Shown here: piece after piece, positions 18,126 through 27,460 of the stretch
Layout: each line of letters starts with the position of its first letter
Numbering within the stretch: position 1 is the stretch's first letter
Source of the DNA: an uncultured Chthoniobacterales bacterium
GTDB taxonomy: Bacteria; Verrucomicrobiota; Verrucomicrobiia; Chthoniobacterales; UBA10450
Length of the DNA stretch: 64,000 nucleotides
Reading direction: 5' to 3'
Assembly: GCA_902805675.1 (NCBI GenBank)
Contig: CADCTA010000046.1
Location: forward strand, 43,719 to 107,718
Notes under the pieces: model-generated
What the model saw: only the letters and a program-made list of their open reading frames with translations
Databases searched by the model: none
Told to the model about the DNA's origin: nothing
Made by a program: the position numbers and the translations under genes

Positions 18126-18522
18126 TCACTCCGCCTTCCTGGCTTTGCTCGCTTTTGGCAGCCTGCACCATGCTGTCGTGCATGCCTTCTTCGAGCCCGC
18201 CGGCGAAAAGTTGCTCGCCGAGCATTTCGTCATCGTCGACCCCGGCGCGCGGCGCACGCGTGCCTGTGTCGGCTGCGACTTCGCTCCACTCTTCCACAGT
18301 CTCTGCGTTCTCCGGCGTTTCTTCCGGCGCAGCGCCGGTAGACACGCCGAGCAGCTCAGAGCGTGCCTGTTCCCAGTCAGCGTCGGTGAATTCTTCCGGA
18401 TTACGCTCGTCGATCAGCGCGATCTCGCGGGCGCGTTTCTCAACCAGCTCCGGCGTGGGCGCTCCCATGCCATCTCCGTGGACCGAAATCTTGCCGAACC
18501 CTGGCTGCGAATACTCGTTCAT
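18112..18522 (-). CDS. hypothetical acidic protein, overlaps egtB start by 14 bp
   Basis: 136-aa ORF MNEYSQPGFGKISVHGDGMGAPTPELVEKRAREIALIDERNPEEFTDADWEQARSEL; operon position. Confidence 0.55.
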   Translation of the reverse strand: MNEYSQPGFGKISVHGDGMGAPTPELVEKRAREIALIDERNPEEFTDADWEQARSELLGVSTGAAPEETPENAETVEEWSEVAADTGTRAPRAGVDDDEMLGEQLFAGGLEEGMHDSMVQAAKSEQSQEGGVIEGA

Positions 18523-18615
18523 AAGAACTAATACGAAACACGGACGCCAAGTGTGCGCAACCGACCGTCGAATCTGTGGCGCTCACCTCGCTGGCAACGT
18601 TGTGCTTACTGCGCG

Positions 18616-18769
18616 TGTCATCCTGAGCCGCGGAGACGGCGAAGGACCTCGCGCAGGTCCTATCATTGTTGCCTGCGAGTTCGCATCTCCAAGGACCCTG
18701 CGCGAGGTTCCTTCGACAAAGCTCAGGACAGGCTCTTCGGCGCGCTTCGCCAGCCTCAGGATGACCGCG
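18616..18769. repeat. family-1 intergenic inverted-repeat element
   Basis: GTCATCCTGAGCCGCGGAGACGGCGAAGGACCTCGCGC ... TTCGGCGCGCTTCGCCAGCCTCAGGATGACCGCG. Confidence 0.85.
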
Positions 18770-18794
18770 TGGTAATCTTGGCGAGAATACCGAG

Positions 18795-19691
18795 ATGAAT
18801 GTGCGTGGCGCGATCCTCCAGCTCCAGACCGGCGGCCATATCGCGTACGACGAATACGGCGATCCACATGGCACGCCGGTCATCTTCTGCCACGGGTGGC
18901 CGAGCTCGCGCTCGATGGCGCAACTGACCGACACCGCTGCGCGTGAACTAAAGCTGCGAATCATCTCGCCGGATCGGCCGGGAATTCACGGTTCCGCGTT
19001 GCAGCCGGGGCGGACGTTGCTGGATTGGCCGGCCGTCATCGAGGCGTTGGTGAAGCATCTGCATCTGCCCAGCTTTCGATTGCTCGCCGTTTCTGGCGGC
19101 GCGCCCTATGCGCTCGTCACCGCGTGGCGAATGCAAGAGCGTGTGGACGGAATCGCGATTGTCAGCGGCGCGCCTCCCATTGCCGAGCTGGCGGACCACT
19201 CCGGCCTATGGCGCTTGCACCGGTGGATGCTGGCTCTGCACGGCAAACAGCCTGAGCTGATGCGCAGGCTGTTTTGGATTGCGCGCCCGCTTGCGACGAC
19301 AAGGTTGTCGCTGCGCGCCCGGCCGTTCCTGCGCCTCGCGCTGCAAAGGATGGACGCGGAGGCGCTGCGCGACCGCGGGGCTTTCGAAGCATGCTTCGAA
19401 AGCTCCCGGCAGGCCTGGCGAGCATCGCTCGAGGGAGTGATCGCCGACGCCGAGATTTACGCGAAGCCGTGGGGCTTCCGCCTCGAAGAGGTGGAGGCGC
19501 CTGTCGCAGTCTGGCATGGAACCAGAGACCGCACGTTCTCGTTCAAGCTCGCCGAAGAAGTAGCGACACGACTGCCGAACGCGCAGCTTCATCTCGTCGA
19601 CGGCGCGGGACACTACTCGCTGCCGATCCGGCACATGAGGGAGATCCTTGCTGATCTCCGCAGGATGCCTTCATCCGTGGCTCGCACCTAA
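18795..19691 (+). CDS. alpha/beta hydrolase
   Basis: VIFCHGWPSSRSM, AVSGGAPYAL nucleophile-elbow-like motif, GAGHYSLP. Confidence 0.82.
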   Translation: MNVRGAILQLQTGGHIAYDEYGDPHGTPVIFCHGWPSSRSMAQLTDTAARELKLRIISPDRPGIHGSALQPGRTLLDWPAVIEALVKHLHLPSFRLLAVSGGAPYALVTAWRMQERVDGIAIVSGAPPIAELADHSGLWRLHRWMLALHGKQPELMRRLFWIARPLATTRLSLRARPFLRLALQRMDAEALRDRGAFEACFESSRQAWRASLEGVIADAEIYAKPWGFRLEEVEAPVAVWHGTRDRTFSFKLAEEVATRLPNAQLHLVDGAGHYSLPIRHMREILADLRRMPSSVART

Positions 19692-19732
19692 ATTTTTCGT
19701 GCGCGCGCAGCTCGCCGCCGCGAAGCTGCGCC

Positions 19733-20797
19733 GTGGAAGATTTCACGACAGGGATCACGCACGATCAGCCGGTGCGCCGGCAGGCGACGCTGGGTGCGGA
19801 TTGGGATGCGCGCATCCGTCAGCTGGTCGCTGACTTCGGCGCGGAGAAGTCACCTGAACTGGTCGAGGAGATGATCATGACGGCGCTGAAGATGGCGCGC
19901 GACGGGATGGGCACGGCAGACCTGAAGCTCATGAATCGCTCGCTCAAGGAGATGCGCTACGCGGCGAAGGTGTTCGCTGGATATCGGCAGGTCCGGAAAG
20001 TTTGCGTGTTCGGGTCAGCACGAACTCCGGAGACTTCGGCTGACTTCCTGGCCGCGGAAGAGTTCGCGCGCGAGATGGTGGCGAATGACTTCATGGTGAT
20101 CACCGGCGGCGGCGACGGCATTATGGGCGCGGCGCAACGCGGCGCCGGGCGCGAGCGGAGTTTCGGCCTCAACATTCGGCTGCCCTTCGAGCAGCGCGCG
20201 AATGAGACGATCCACGGCGATCCGAAGCTCGTGAACTTTAACTACTTCTTCACCCGCAAGCTCAACTTCGTGAAGGAGACGCATGCGCTGGCGCTTTTCC
20301 CCGGCGGCTTCGGTACGATGGATGAAGGCTTCGAAGTGCTCACGCTCATGCAAACCGGCAAGGCGCGCATCATTCCGCTGGTGCTCGTGGAGCGCGCGGG
20401 CGGCACGTATTGGGAGACGTGGATGAAGTTCCTCACCGACGATCTCTTCAAGTCCGGCTACATCGGTGCGGAGGACTTCAAGCTGTTCAAGATCGTGCAC
20501 ACGCCGGCGGAAGCCGTGGCGGAGATCCTGCAGTTCTACAAGGTGTATCACTCAGCGCGCTGGGTGGGGGATCAGCTCGTCTTGCGCCTGACCCGGCGAT
20601 TGGATGACGCGGCGGTTACTGAATTGAACGAGCAGTTCTCCGACATCGTGCGCAGCGGAAAAATCGGCCAGACGACGGCGCTCCGGCAGGAGAAGAACGA
20701 GCCGGAGATATGGAGCCTGCCGCGCCTGATCCTGCAGCCGCACCGGAAAAGCTTCGGCCGCTTCCGCGAGCTGATTGATGCGGTCAACCTCAGCTGA
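19733..20797 (+). CDS. LOG family protein (lysine-decarboxylase-like Rossmann fold)
   Basis: VCVFGSARTPETS, VITGGGDGIMGAAQRGA, LFPGGFGTMDEGFEVLTLMQTGK. Confidence 0.85.
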   Translation: MEDFTTGITHDQPVRRQATLGADWDARIRQLVADFGAEKSPELVEEMIMTALKMARDGMGTADLKLMNRSLKEMRYAAKVFAGYRQVRKVCVFGSARTPETSADFLAAEEFAREMVANDFMVITGGGDGIMGAAQRGAGRERSFGLNIRLPFEQRANETIHGDPKLVNFNYFFTRKLNFVKETHALALFPGGFGTMDEGFEVLTLMQTGKARIIPLVLVERAGGTYWETWMKFLTDDLFKSGYIGAEDFKLFKIVHTPAEAVAEILQFYKVYHSARWVGDQLVLRLTRRLDDAAVTELNEQFSDIVRSGKIGQTTALRQEKNEPEIWSLPRLILQPHRKSFGRFRELIDAVNLS

Positions 20798-20855
20798 TCA
20801 GCTGCGCCCGAGCGGGGCGGATGCCGGCGGCGGGCGATCTCGCCAGCGTCGTTCC

Positions 20856-20879
20856 TTTAATAAAGCCGCTCTAAGCGGC
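20856..20879 (-). terminator. rho-independent terminator-like hairpin overlapping the acp stop codon
   Basis: minus strand GCCGCT-TAG-AGCGGC followed by TTTATTAAA. Confidence 0.5.
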
Positions 20880-21137
20880 GGTCTGCTTCTCCACGATGTA
20901 ATCGTGGATGGTATTCACGGTGCGGAGCGCAGTGCTGGCGACCTCCGAGTTCGGCACGCCGACGCCGAAGGTCTTCTCCATGCTGACCACGAGCTCGAGG
21001 GCGTCGATCGAATCGAGCCCCAGCCCGCCCGGCCCAAAGAGCGGGAGATCATCCGCGATCTGGTCTGCCGTCGTTTGCAGCATCAGATTCTTGACCAGCA
21101 TCTCTTTGATGCGAGTGCGGAGATCAGGGTCAGCCAT
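20871..21137 (-). CDS. acyl carrier protein
   Basis: FGPGGLGLDSIDALELVVSMEKTFGV (DSI phosphopantetheine site). Confidence 0.88.
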   Translation of the reverse strand: MADPDLRTRIKEMLVKNLMLQTTADQIADDLPLFGPGGLGLDSIDALELVVSMEKTFGVGVPNSEVASTALRTVNTIHDYIVEKQTAA

Positions 21138-21247
21138 GCGGAAGCGCGAAGGTGCGGCAACGATGCGTGAAGTCAACCCGCCGCGCCTTAACGGACGCCG
21201 CATCTCGGACGGGGCCGAAAGTGACCGCGCGTCCGATTCACACCGGT

Positions 21248-21826
21248 ATGGAACTTGAATCACTACGCGACTTGTACGTTCACGAGCTGAAAGACCTTTA
21301 CAGCGCGGAGAAGCAGATGATCCGCAACATGCCGAAGATGGTAAAAGCCGCCACCAACCGGCAGCTGGCCTCCGCGTTCCAGCAGCATCTCGAACAGACG
21401 AAGCGTCAGGCCGAGCGGCTCGAGCAGGTTCTACAGGATAACGGCGAGTCGACGCGCGGGCCGAAGTGCCAGGGTATGGAGGGCGTCTTGCGCGAAGGAG
21501 ACGAGATGGTGTCGGAAGACGCTGAGGACGAGGTGCGTGATGCCGGCCTGATCGCTGCAGCTCAGCGCGCGGAACACTACGAGATCGCGGGCTACGGCTG
21601 TGCACGGACTTACGCGGAACTGCTCGGCGACAAAAAAGGCGCGCGGATTTTGGACGGCATTTTGCGCGAAGAAGCGGCCGCGGACGAGAAGCTCACGAAG
21701 CTCGCGCGATCGGTCATTAACGTGAAAGCGAAAAAAGCGCCCATGGCATCGAAGAAGAAGAGCGCCGGAAAATCGCGCGGCATCGCCGGCGCGGTGAAGC
21801 AGATGGTCGAGAAGGTTACCGGCTAA
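21248..21826 (+). CDS. ferritin-like DUF892 (YciE/YciF-like) protein with Lys-rich C-terminal tail
   Basis: LYVHELKDLYSAEKQMIRNMPKM, AAQRAEHYEIAGYGCARTYAELLGD; tail KAKKAPMASKKKSAGKSRG. Confidence 0.87.
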   Translation: MELESLRDLYVHELKDLYSAEKQMIRNMPKMVKAATNRQLASAFQQHLEQTKRQAERLEQVLQDNGESTRGPKCQGMEGVLREGDEMVSEDAEDEVRDAGLIAAAQRAEHYEIAGYGCARTYAELLGDKKGARILDGILREEAAADEKLTKLARSVINVKAKKAPMASKKKSAGKSRGIAGAVKQMVEKVTG

Positions 21827-21842
21827 ACCAGCCAGTCACTGA

Positions 21843-22286
21843 ATGCCCGGTTCGCGGATCAATTTGAATGGCCGCCTTAGCGTGCTCGCGCTCTTGGCGG
21901 CGGCTCTGCTCCTCGCCCCCACCGCAAACGCCGAGCTCCCGCCGCAGGTTTACCGGCAGCGCCAGGCGGCAGCTCCTGAGGTGCTGGTGATCAGAGTGAA
22001 GTCGGTGAAGACGACTGAAACCGAGCGCGCGGATCACAAGCTCGTCGCTAACGTGGTGGAGGCGGTGGTCGAGCACGTGGCCCGAACGACCAAGGGCTTG
22101 AAGCCCGGCGTGGTGATCACCATCATGTACACGCAGCGCGAGTACACTCAGCCGATAACTGGGCCGAGCGAGGTGCCAACCCTCGGTGAATCTGAAATTC
22201 GACCGGCATACCTCGCGTGGGACAAAGAGCTCAAGGCGTTCTCGCCCGCGGCGGGCGGGTTCAGCTTCACAAAGGTCGGGACCTGA
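21843..22286 (+). CDS. hypothetical secreted protein
   Basis: signal peptide-like LSVLALLAAALLLAPTANA; 147 aa. Confidence 0.55.
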   Translation: MPGSRINLNGRLSVLALLAAALLLAPTANAELPPQVYRQRQAAAPEVLVIRVKSVKTTETERADHKLVANVVEAVVEHVARTTKGLKPGVVITIMYTQREYTQPITGPSEVPTLGESEIRPAYLAWDKELKAFSPAAGGFSFTKVGT

Positions 22287-22289
22287 GCC

Positions 22290-22316
22290 GCCGCGCCAAG
22301 GGGCGCGGCTCTGTTT
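22290..22316 (+). terminator. terminator-like hairpin after 21843-22286
   Basis: GCCGCGCC-AAGG-GGCGCGGC then TCTGTTT. Confidence 0.45.
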
Positions 22317-22448
22317 CGCAAGTAGCGGCCTTGGTCGGGTCTTAATCGCCGCCCCGCGCTGTTTGCACATCTCCCGATACACCGGCGCGCGGTCACCAGC
22401 GCGCCGCGCGGCCTTACGGCATGTGCGGCTCGAGATAGCGACGGCGCG

Positions 22449-23456
22449 CTATGGGGCCGCGGGCCTGGAGGTCTCCCATTCCACGACAGCCCGCGCGACG
22501 TCCGCCATCAGCTGCTCCCGCTCAGCCATCGGACGCCGTGTTCCCCACGTGAACACTGCGACAGCGTAGCTTCGCCCGTTGGGTGCGGTCATCAGGCCAA
22601 CATCGTTCGTTCCATTCGTCGCACCGTCGGTGTCGCCGCCGGTGCCGGTCTTGTGGGCTAACGTCCAGTCTGCCGGCGTTCCGGCCTTGAGGCGATTCGG
22701 TCCAGTCGTCGTCTCGGCCATGATGCTCAGGAGCCGCTCGGTCGAGCGCGGCGAGAGCAACTCGCCCTTCTTCAGCCGCGCAAGCACGTCGACTACGCCT
22801 GCAGGCGTGGCGGTGTTGCGCGGATCGCTGAAGATCCGCTCGAACACGCTCGCTTTCTCCGGAGCCGCTGCTGCGCTGAGAGCGCGTCGACCCTCATCGA
22901 CCATCGCGTGTAATTCACGCTCTCCAGCGTCAATGCGGATGCCGGTAATGCCCATCCGGTTGAGCGCCGCCTGGACTTCGCGTGGCGAGCCTAGCCGCTT
23001 CAGCAGCGCGTCGACCGACGGGTTATCGCTCTGGATCACCGACCACCGGACGAGCTCTTCGACGGTGAAGTCGCGGCCGCTCGGCCCGACTTCTCTCTCG
23101 ATCGGCTGATACGGGAAAATGAGATCAGTGCGCTCGATCCGGACTGGGTCGTCCCAGCGCAGCGAGCCGCGATCGATGGCCTCCAGCGCGACTGCCGCGA
23201 CCCACGTTTTAAACACGCTCTGCTGCTGGAAGGAACGCTCAGCGTTGACCCCGATTTGCCATCGGTCCTCCACTGATTTTACCGCGACGCCGGCGCGGCT
23301 TTCGAATGGCTCCGCCAGCGCAGCGATGCGCTGCTGCAATGACGCAGGCGCTTGCGTCGCGGGAGACGCGGCCTGCTCTACCTTTAGGGCCTGAGGCTTG
23401 GATGTATCCTCGCTCGCAGCGAGCAACGCTAGTGTAACCGCCAGGATCAGATGCAT
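22449..23456 (-). CDS. class A (A2-like) beta-lactamase / serine hydrolase
   Basis: QQSVFKTW (SxxK), QSDNPSVDALL (SDN), LAHKTGTGG (KTG). Confidence 0.88.
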   Translation of the reverse strand: MHLILAVTLALLAASEDTSKPQALKVEQAASPATQAPASLQQRIAALAEPFESRAGVAVKSVEDRWQIGVNAERSFQQQSVFKTWVAAVALEAIDRGSLRWDDPVRIERTDLIFPYQPIEREVGPSGRDFTVEELVRWSVIQSDNPSVDALLKRLGSPREVQAALNRMGITGIRIDAGERELHAMVDEGRRALSAAAAPEKASVFERIFSDPRNTATPAGVVDVLARLKKGELLSPRSTERLLSIMAETTTGPNRLKAGTPADWTLAHKTGTGGDTDGATNGTNDVGLMTAPNGRSYAVAVFTWGTRRPMAEREQLMADVARAVVEWETSRPAAP

Positions 23457-23464
23457 CGCTCAAG

Positions 23465-24379
23465 CTAGCGCGCAGAAACCGATCTGCGTAGGGCTGCGTC
23501 GAGTTCGGGGAGTTCGAATCGATAACCTGCCGCCTCCAGCCGCGTCGGCAGGACGCGCAGACTGCCCAGCACCGTCGCGCCCATCTCGCCGAATGCGAGA
23601 CGCAGCGCGAACGGCGGCACAGGGAGAAGCGTCGGCCGCGACAACACGCGCCCAAGTGTTTCCGTGAACTCTGCGTTCGTGACGGGATGCGGCGCAGTCA
23701 GGTTCATGGCTTCGCGCACCGTTTCATTCTCGAGAGCAAAGCGGATCGCGCCAATCTCATCCGCCAGCGCGATCCAACTCATGAACTGCCGGCCATGGCC
23801 GAGTCTCCCGCCGGCGCCCATCTTGAAGATCGGCAGCATCTTCGTCAGCGCACCGCCTTTCGAACTCAAGACAATGCCGGTGCGCAGCAGAACAACGCGC
23901 GCGCCGAAATCGTCCGCGCGCATTGCTTCCGCTTCCCACTCGCGGCACACCTGCGCGAGGAAGTCGCCACCAGGTGCGCTCGCTTCCGTCAAAGTTTCAG
24001 CGTTCCGATCCGAGCCGTAGAAACCAGTCGCCGATGCAGACAGGAAGATCCTGGGCCGTGCATTCAGACGCGCGAGGGCGTCAACCAGCAGGCGCGTTCC
24101 TTTCACCCGGCTATCGCGGATGCGCCGCTTTCGTTCCGCGGTCCACCGCCCTTCGGCCACACTCTCGCCGGCCAGATGAATGACCGCATCGTGACCTTCG
24201 AGCTGCGATGCGTTCTCGATCTCTCCGCGCTCGACGTCCCAACGCACAACCGTCGCGCCCTGCGTCGGTGACGACTTCACGTTCCGGACGAGACTTGTCA
24301 GCTGGTGTCCGTCGCGCTGGAGCGTTTGCGTTAATTCGGTGCCGATCAGCCCCGTGCCGCCGGTGATGATGATCTTCAT
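23465..24379 (-). CDS. TIGR01777 family (YfcH-like) epimerase
   Basis: MKIIITGGTGLIGTELTQTL, HLAGESVAEGRW, SASATGFYG, NLTAPHPVTNAEFTETLGRVL. Confidence 0.9.
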   Translation of the reverse strand: MKIIITGGTGLIGTELTQTLQRDGHQLTSLVRNVKSSPTQGATVVRWDVERGEIENASQLEGHDAVIHLAGESVAEGRWTAERKRRIRDSRVKGTRLLVDALARLNARPRIFLSASATGFYGSDRNAETLTEASAPGGDFLAQVCREWEAEAMRADDFGARVVLLRTGIVLSSKGGALTKMLPIFKMGAGGRLGHGRQFMSWIALADEIGAIRFALENETVREAMNLTAPHPVTNAEFTETLGRVLSRPTLLPVPPFALRLAFGEMGATVLGSLRVLPTRLEAAGYRFELPELDAALRRSVSAR

Positions 24380-24449
24380 GACGCACCTAACCTACAGCGA
24401 ATCGCGTGGCCCGACGCTGGCGAGTTCGCGCTGCGGGAGCCGGTGGGCG

Positions 24450-25040
24450 CTATTGTCCCGGGACCTTCAATCCGAGCTTTTTCAACTTCGGAATGGCGAC
24501 GCCGACAACATATCCATCCTTTGGATTGTTGCGCACGTACTCCTGGTGGTAATCCTCGGCCAGGAAGAACTTCTCCAAGGAAACGATCTCCGCCGCCACC
24601 GGTTTGCCGAGCTTCGCCGCGAGCGCTGCCTTGCTCTTCTCCGCGACGCCCTTCTGCTCAGGCGAGCGATATAGGATGATCGGACGGTATTGCTTTCCGA
24701 AATCAGGCGCGACGCCACGGCCGTCGGTTGGATCGTGCGTCTTCCAGAAAAACTCCACGAGCTTTTCATATGAGGTCACCGCGGGATCGAACTCCACCTG
24801 CACGACCTCGGCGTGGCTTGTTTTGCCGGCGCTGACCTGCTGGTAGGTTGGATTTGCCTCGCTGCCGCCGGCATATCCGGAGACGACACCCTTCACGCCG
24901 GGGTGCTGTTCATAGAATGCTTCCACGCACCAGAAGCAGCCTGCGCCGAATACGGCGGTCTCGGTTTCCGCAGCGCCGGTGATCCGGGTAAAGAGCAAGA
25001 GGAGGAGCGACGAGGCGACCGCATAAGCTTTCATCTTCAT
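24450..25040 (-). CDS. msrA: peptide-methionine (S)-S-oxide reductase, secreted
   Basis: AVFGAGCFWCVEAFYEQHPGV, VSGYAGGSEANPTY, HDPTDGRGVAPDFGKQYRPIILY; signal peptide. Confidence 0.93.
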   Translation of the reverse strand: MKMKAYAVASSLLLLLFTRITGAAETETAVFGAGCFWCVEAFYEQHPGVKGVVSGYAGGSEANPTYQQVSAGKTSHAEVVQVEFDPAVTSYEKLVEFFWKTHDPTDGRGVAPDFGKQYRPIILYRSPEQKGVAEKSKAALAAKLGKPVAAEIVSLEKFFLAEDYHQEYVRNNPKDGYVVGVAIPKLKKLGLKVPGQ

Positions 25041-25339
25041 GTGTGACTGAAGATGCCCCAATATACCGGGTTTGTAATGTGTCTGCTCTTCCGCTGAATG
25101 GCGGTGACTAACCGATGGCAGCGCGGGGCCTCTTTCGCCGCAGCTGATCTTCTGCATCGCTAGAAATTACGAGGCATGTGTCGCCGGGGGCGTCGTCAGT
25201 TCGGGAACCACCGCCTTTCAAAGACAAGTCGATGCAAAACGCCGCCACTACATCACCGCGTCCCGCGCTGCACCACGAAGAATGGCAAGCATAGCCATCT
25301 TCAGCACCGTTCCGGTCTTCCGACCACGAGGGGGAGGGA

Positions 25340-25411
<72 letters not shown>

Positions 25412-25561
25412 GTTTTGAGCGGCCAGCAATAATGTCCACTGCCTCTCGGCGTGCAAGGGTTTATTGTCAGCTCCGCATCGAGCGACGCGCCACGCGCGGA
25501 ATCGGCCAAATTGTTGAATCTAAACAGCGCTCGCCCCGCATCTCACTGCATAAGGACACAT

Positions 25562-26344
25562 ATGAACACTTCACTACTTGCTTGCATCGGCTCGCTGGCT
25601 CTGGCGCTGAGCGCGATTGCACAGAACCCGACGCCCGCGCTGGAAGCTTCGCCGCCGACCCTGCCGCCTGCGCCTGCGGACGCGACCTCTCCCGCCATCC
25701 CGAATCCGCCGGCCGCTACCGATGACGACGAGGACCTCGAACGCTCGATCGAACGCAAAGTCCGGCGTGGCCTGAATGGCATCAACATCACCTTCGGCGA
25801 TGAGAAGGACAAGAAGCGCGCCGAACGCCGCGCCCGCCGTGAAGGAGCCGCAGACGGCCAGATCGACGAAAACGTCGAGCGCGCGATCGAGCGACGTCTC
25901 GAGCGCGGCTTCGATGAGGGCGCCCTGATGGCGATCCCGATCGTCGGCATCATCTTCGCGACGCTGTTTGGTGCGCCGGTGTTGATCGTCGGCCTGATTA
26001 TGTTCTTCAGCTTCTGGAAAGCACGCTCCCTCCACAAAACCGTGCGCCTGATGGTCGAGAAAGGCCAGCCCGTGCCGGAGTCACTCTTCGCGGCGCCACA
26101 ACGAACAGTTCGCCAGCGCTCGGACCTGCGGCGTGGGATCATCCTGGTGATGGTCGGCATCGGCGTGATGATCCTGTTCGGCGCGCTGGATGACTGGGAC
26201 GGCGGCGCCTGGGCCCTCGGCATCATCCCATTCCTGATCGGTGCGACCTACCTCCTCTTCTGGAGGCTGGACGGCAACAATTTCACCTTCAACAGAACTG
26301 CCAGCGATCACGCTAGTACAGACACCCCGCCGCCGTTGCCCTAA
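25562..26344 (+). CDS. membrane protein, DUF6249-like
   Basis: signal peptide, charged linker, paired TM segments with GIILVMVGIGVMILFG. Confidence 0.6.
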   Translation: MNTSLLACIGSLALALSAIAQNPTPALEASPPTLPPAPADATSPAIPNPPAATDDDEDLERSIERKVRRGLNGINITFGDEKDKKRAERRARREGAADGQIDENVERAIERRLERGFDEGALMAIPIVGIIFATLFGAPVLIVGLIMFFSFWKARSLHKTVRLMVEKGQPVPESLFAAPQRTVRQRSDLRRGIILVMVGIGVMILFGALDDWDGGAWALGIIPFLIGATYLLFWRLDGNNFTFNRTASDHASTDTPPPLP

Positions 26345-26354
26345 CGTCGCCGGC

Positions 26355-26891
26355 GTGTCGTTGACGGATGCAGACCTCGTTGCCCGTGTTCTCCTCGATG
26401 ATGACCATCATGCGTTCTCTGAGCTCGTGCGGCGGCATCAATCGGCGGTCCGTGGTCTGCTCCGAAACCTCACCCGCGCCGACGTGGCGCTCGCTGATGA
26501 CCTCGCCCAGGAGACCTTCCTCAAAGCCTACAAAAATATCCGCAGCTTCCGCGGCGAGGCGAAGTTCTCCACCTGGCTTTACCGCATCGCCTACAACAGC
26601 TACCGCGAAGATGCACGACGTAGGAAAGAGCTCGTCGGAATCGATGAGACGCAGCTCGAAGGCGAGCAGGATCCGCAAACCGTTAACCCCGCCCTAAGAC
26701 AGGATCTCATGTACGCGCTCCGCCTACTTCCGCTGCACGAGCGCACCGCCGTCTTGCTTTGCTGCCAGCATGGCTTAACCCATGAAGAGGCAGCGCGGGT
26801 GCTCGACATCCCGCTCGGCACCGTGAAAACGAACGTGCTGAGAGGCAGAGAGAAGTTGAAGCATTCCCTCGCGGCGTGGCAGAATAACTAG
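26355..26891 (+). CDS. ECF-type RNA polymerase sigma factor
   Basis: DDLAQETFLKAYKNIRSFRGEAKFSTWLYRIAYN (region 2), LTHEEAARVLDIPLGTVKTNVLRGREKLK (region 4). Confidence 0.9.
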   Translation: MSLTDADLVARVLLDDDHHAFSELVRRHQSAVRGLLRNLTRADVALADDLAQETFLKAYKNIRSFRGEAKFSTWLYRIAYNSYREDARRRKELVGIDETQLEGEQDPQTVNPALRQDLMYALRLLPLHERTAVLLCCQHGLTHEEAARVLDIPLGTVKTNVLRGREKLKHSLAAWQNN

Positions 26892-26894
26892 GCG

Positions 26895-27236
26895 ATGGCA
26901 GCACCACTCCAGGACGAAGACTGGCTCGACGCGAAACTGCACGACGAGATGCCGTACATCGATGATGACGGCTTCACGTCGCGTGTCTCGCAGGAGCTGC
27001 CGGTGCGTCGCCGTTCGCCCAAGATGCGGTCGGCATTCCTGCTCAGCGTGGGCGTCGTGGCGGCCGTCATCGCGTACATCGTCGCTGGTGGGGGTTCGTT
27101 CGTCATGGACGTGCTCGGCTGGTTCGCAGTGATGCCGCTGAGTGTGCTCTACATCATCACGATCGGCTGCGGGTTGCTGGTGACGGCGGTAGGCGTGTTC
27201 TTCGCCGTCTCGCGATCGCGGAAGGTGCGATCGTAA
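26895..27236 (+). CDS. small membrane protein downstream of the sigma factor, candidate anti-sigma factor (DUF5056-like)
   Basis: DDDGFTSRVSQELPVRR then two TM segments; adjacent to sigma factor. Confidence 0.55.
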   Translation: MAAPLQDEDWLDAKLHDEMPYIDDDGFTSRVSQELPVRRRSPKMRSAFLLSVGVVAAVIAYIVAGGGSFVMDVLGWFAVMPLSVLYIITIGCGLLVTAVGVFFAVSRSRKVRS

Positions 27237-27261
27237 GCCGACGCCCACACGGGAATTGCGC

Positions 27262-27432
27262 GGTCATCCTGAGCCGCGTAGACGGCGAAGGACCTCACGC
27301 AGGCAGGAATGGTACTGCAGATCGCTTGCGGACCAAGGATCCACCGCCGTCCGCCGCTCGTAACTTTCGGCCGCTCACTAATCAGTGACCCAGCGCGAGG
27401 TCCTTCGTCGTCTACGCGACTCAGGATGACCG
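27262..27432. repeat. family-1 intergenic inverted-repeat element
   Basis: GTCATCCTGAGCCGCGTAGACGGCGAAGGACCTCACGC ... GCGCGAGGTCCTTCGTCGTCTACGCGACTCAGGATGACCG. Confidence 0.85.
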
Positions 27433-27460
27433 ATGACCGCGTGTCGGATGAGCGACACAC

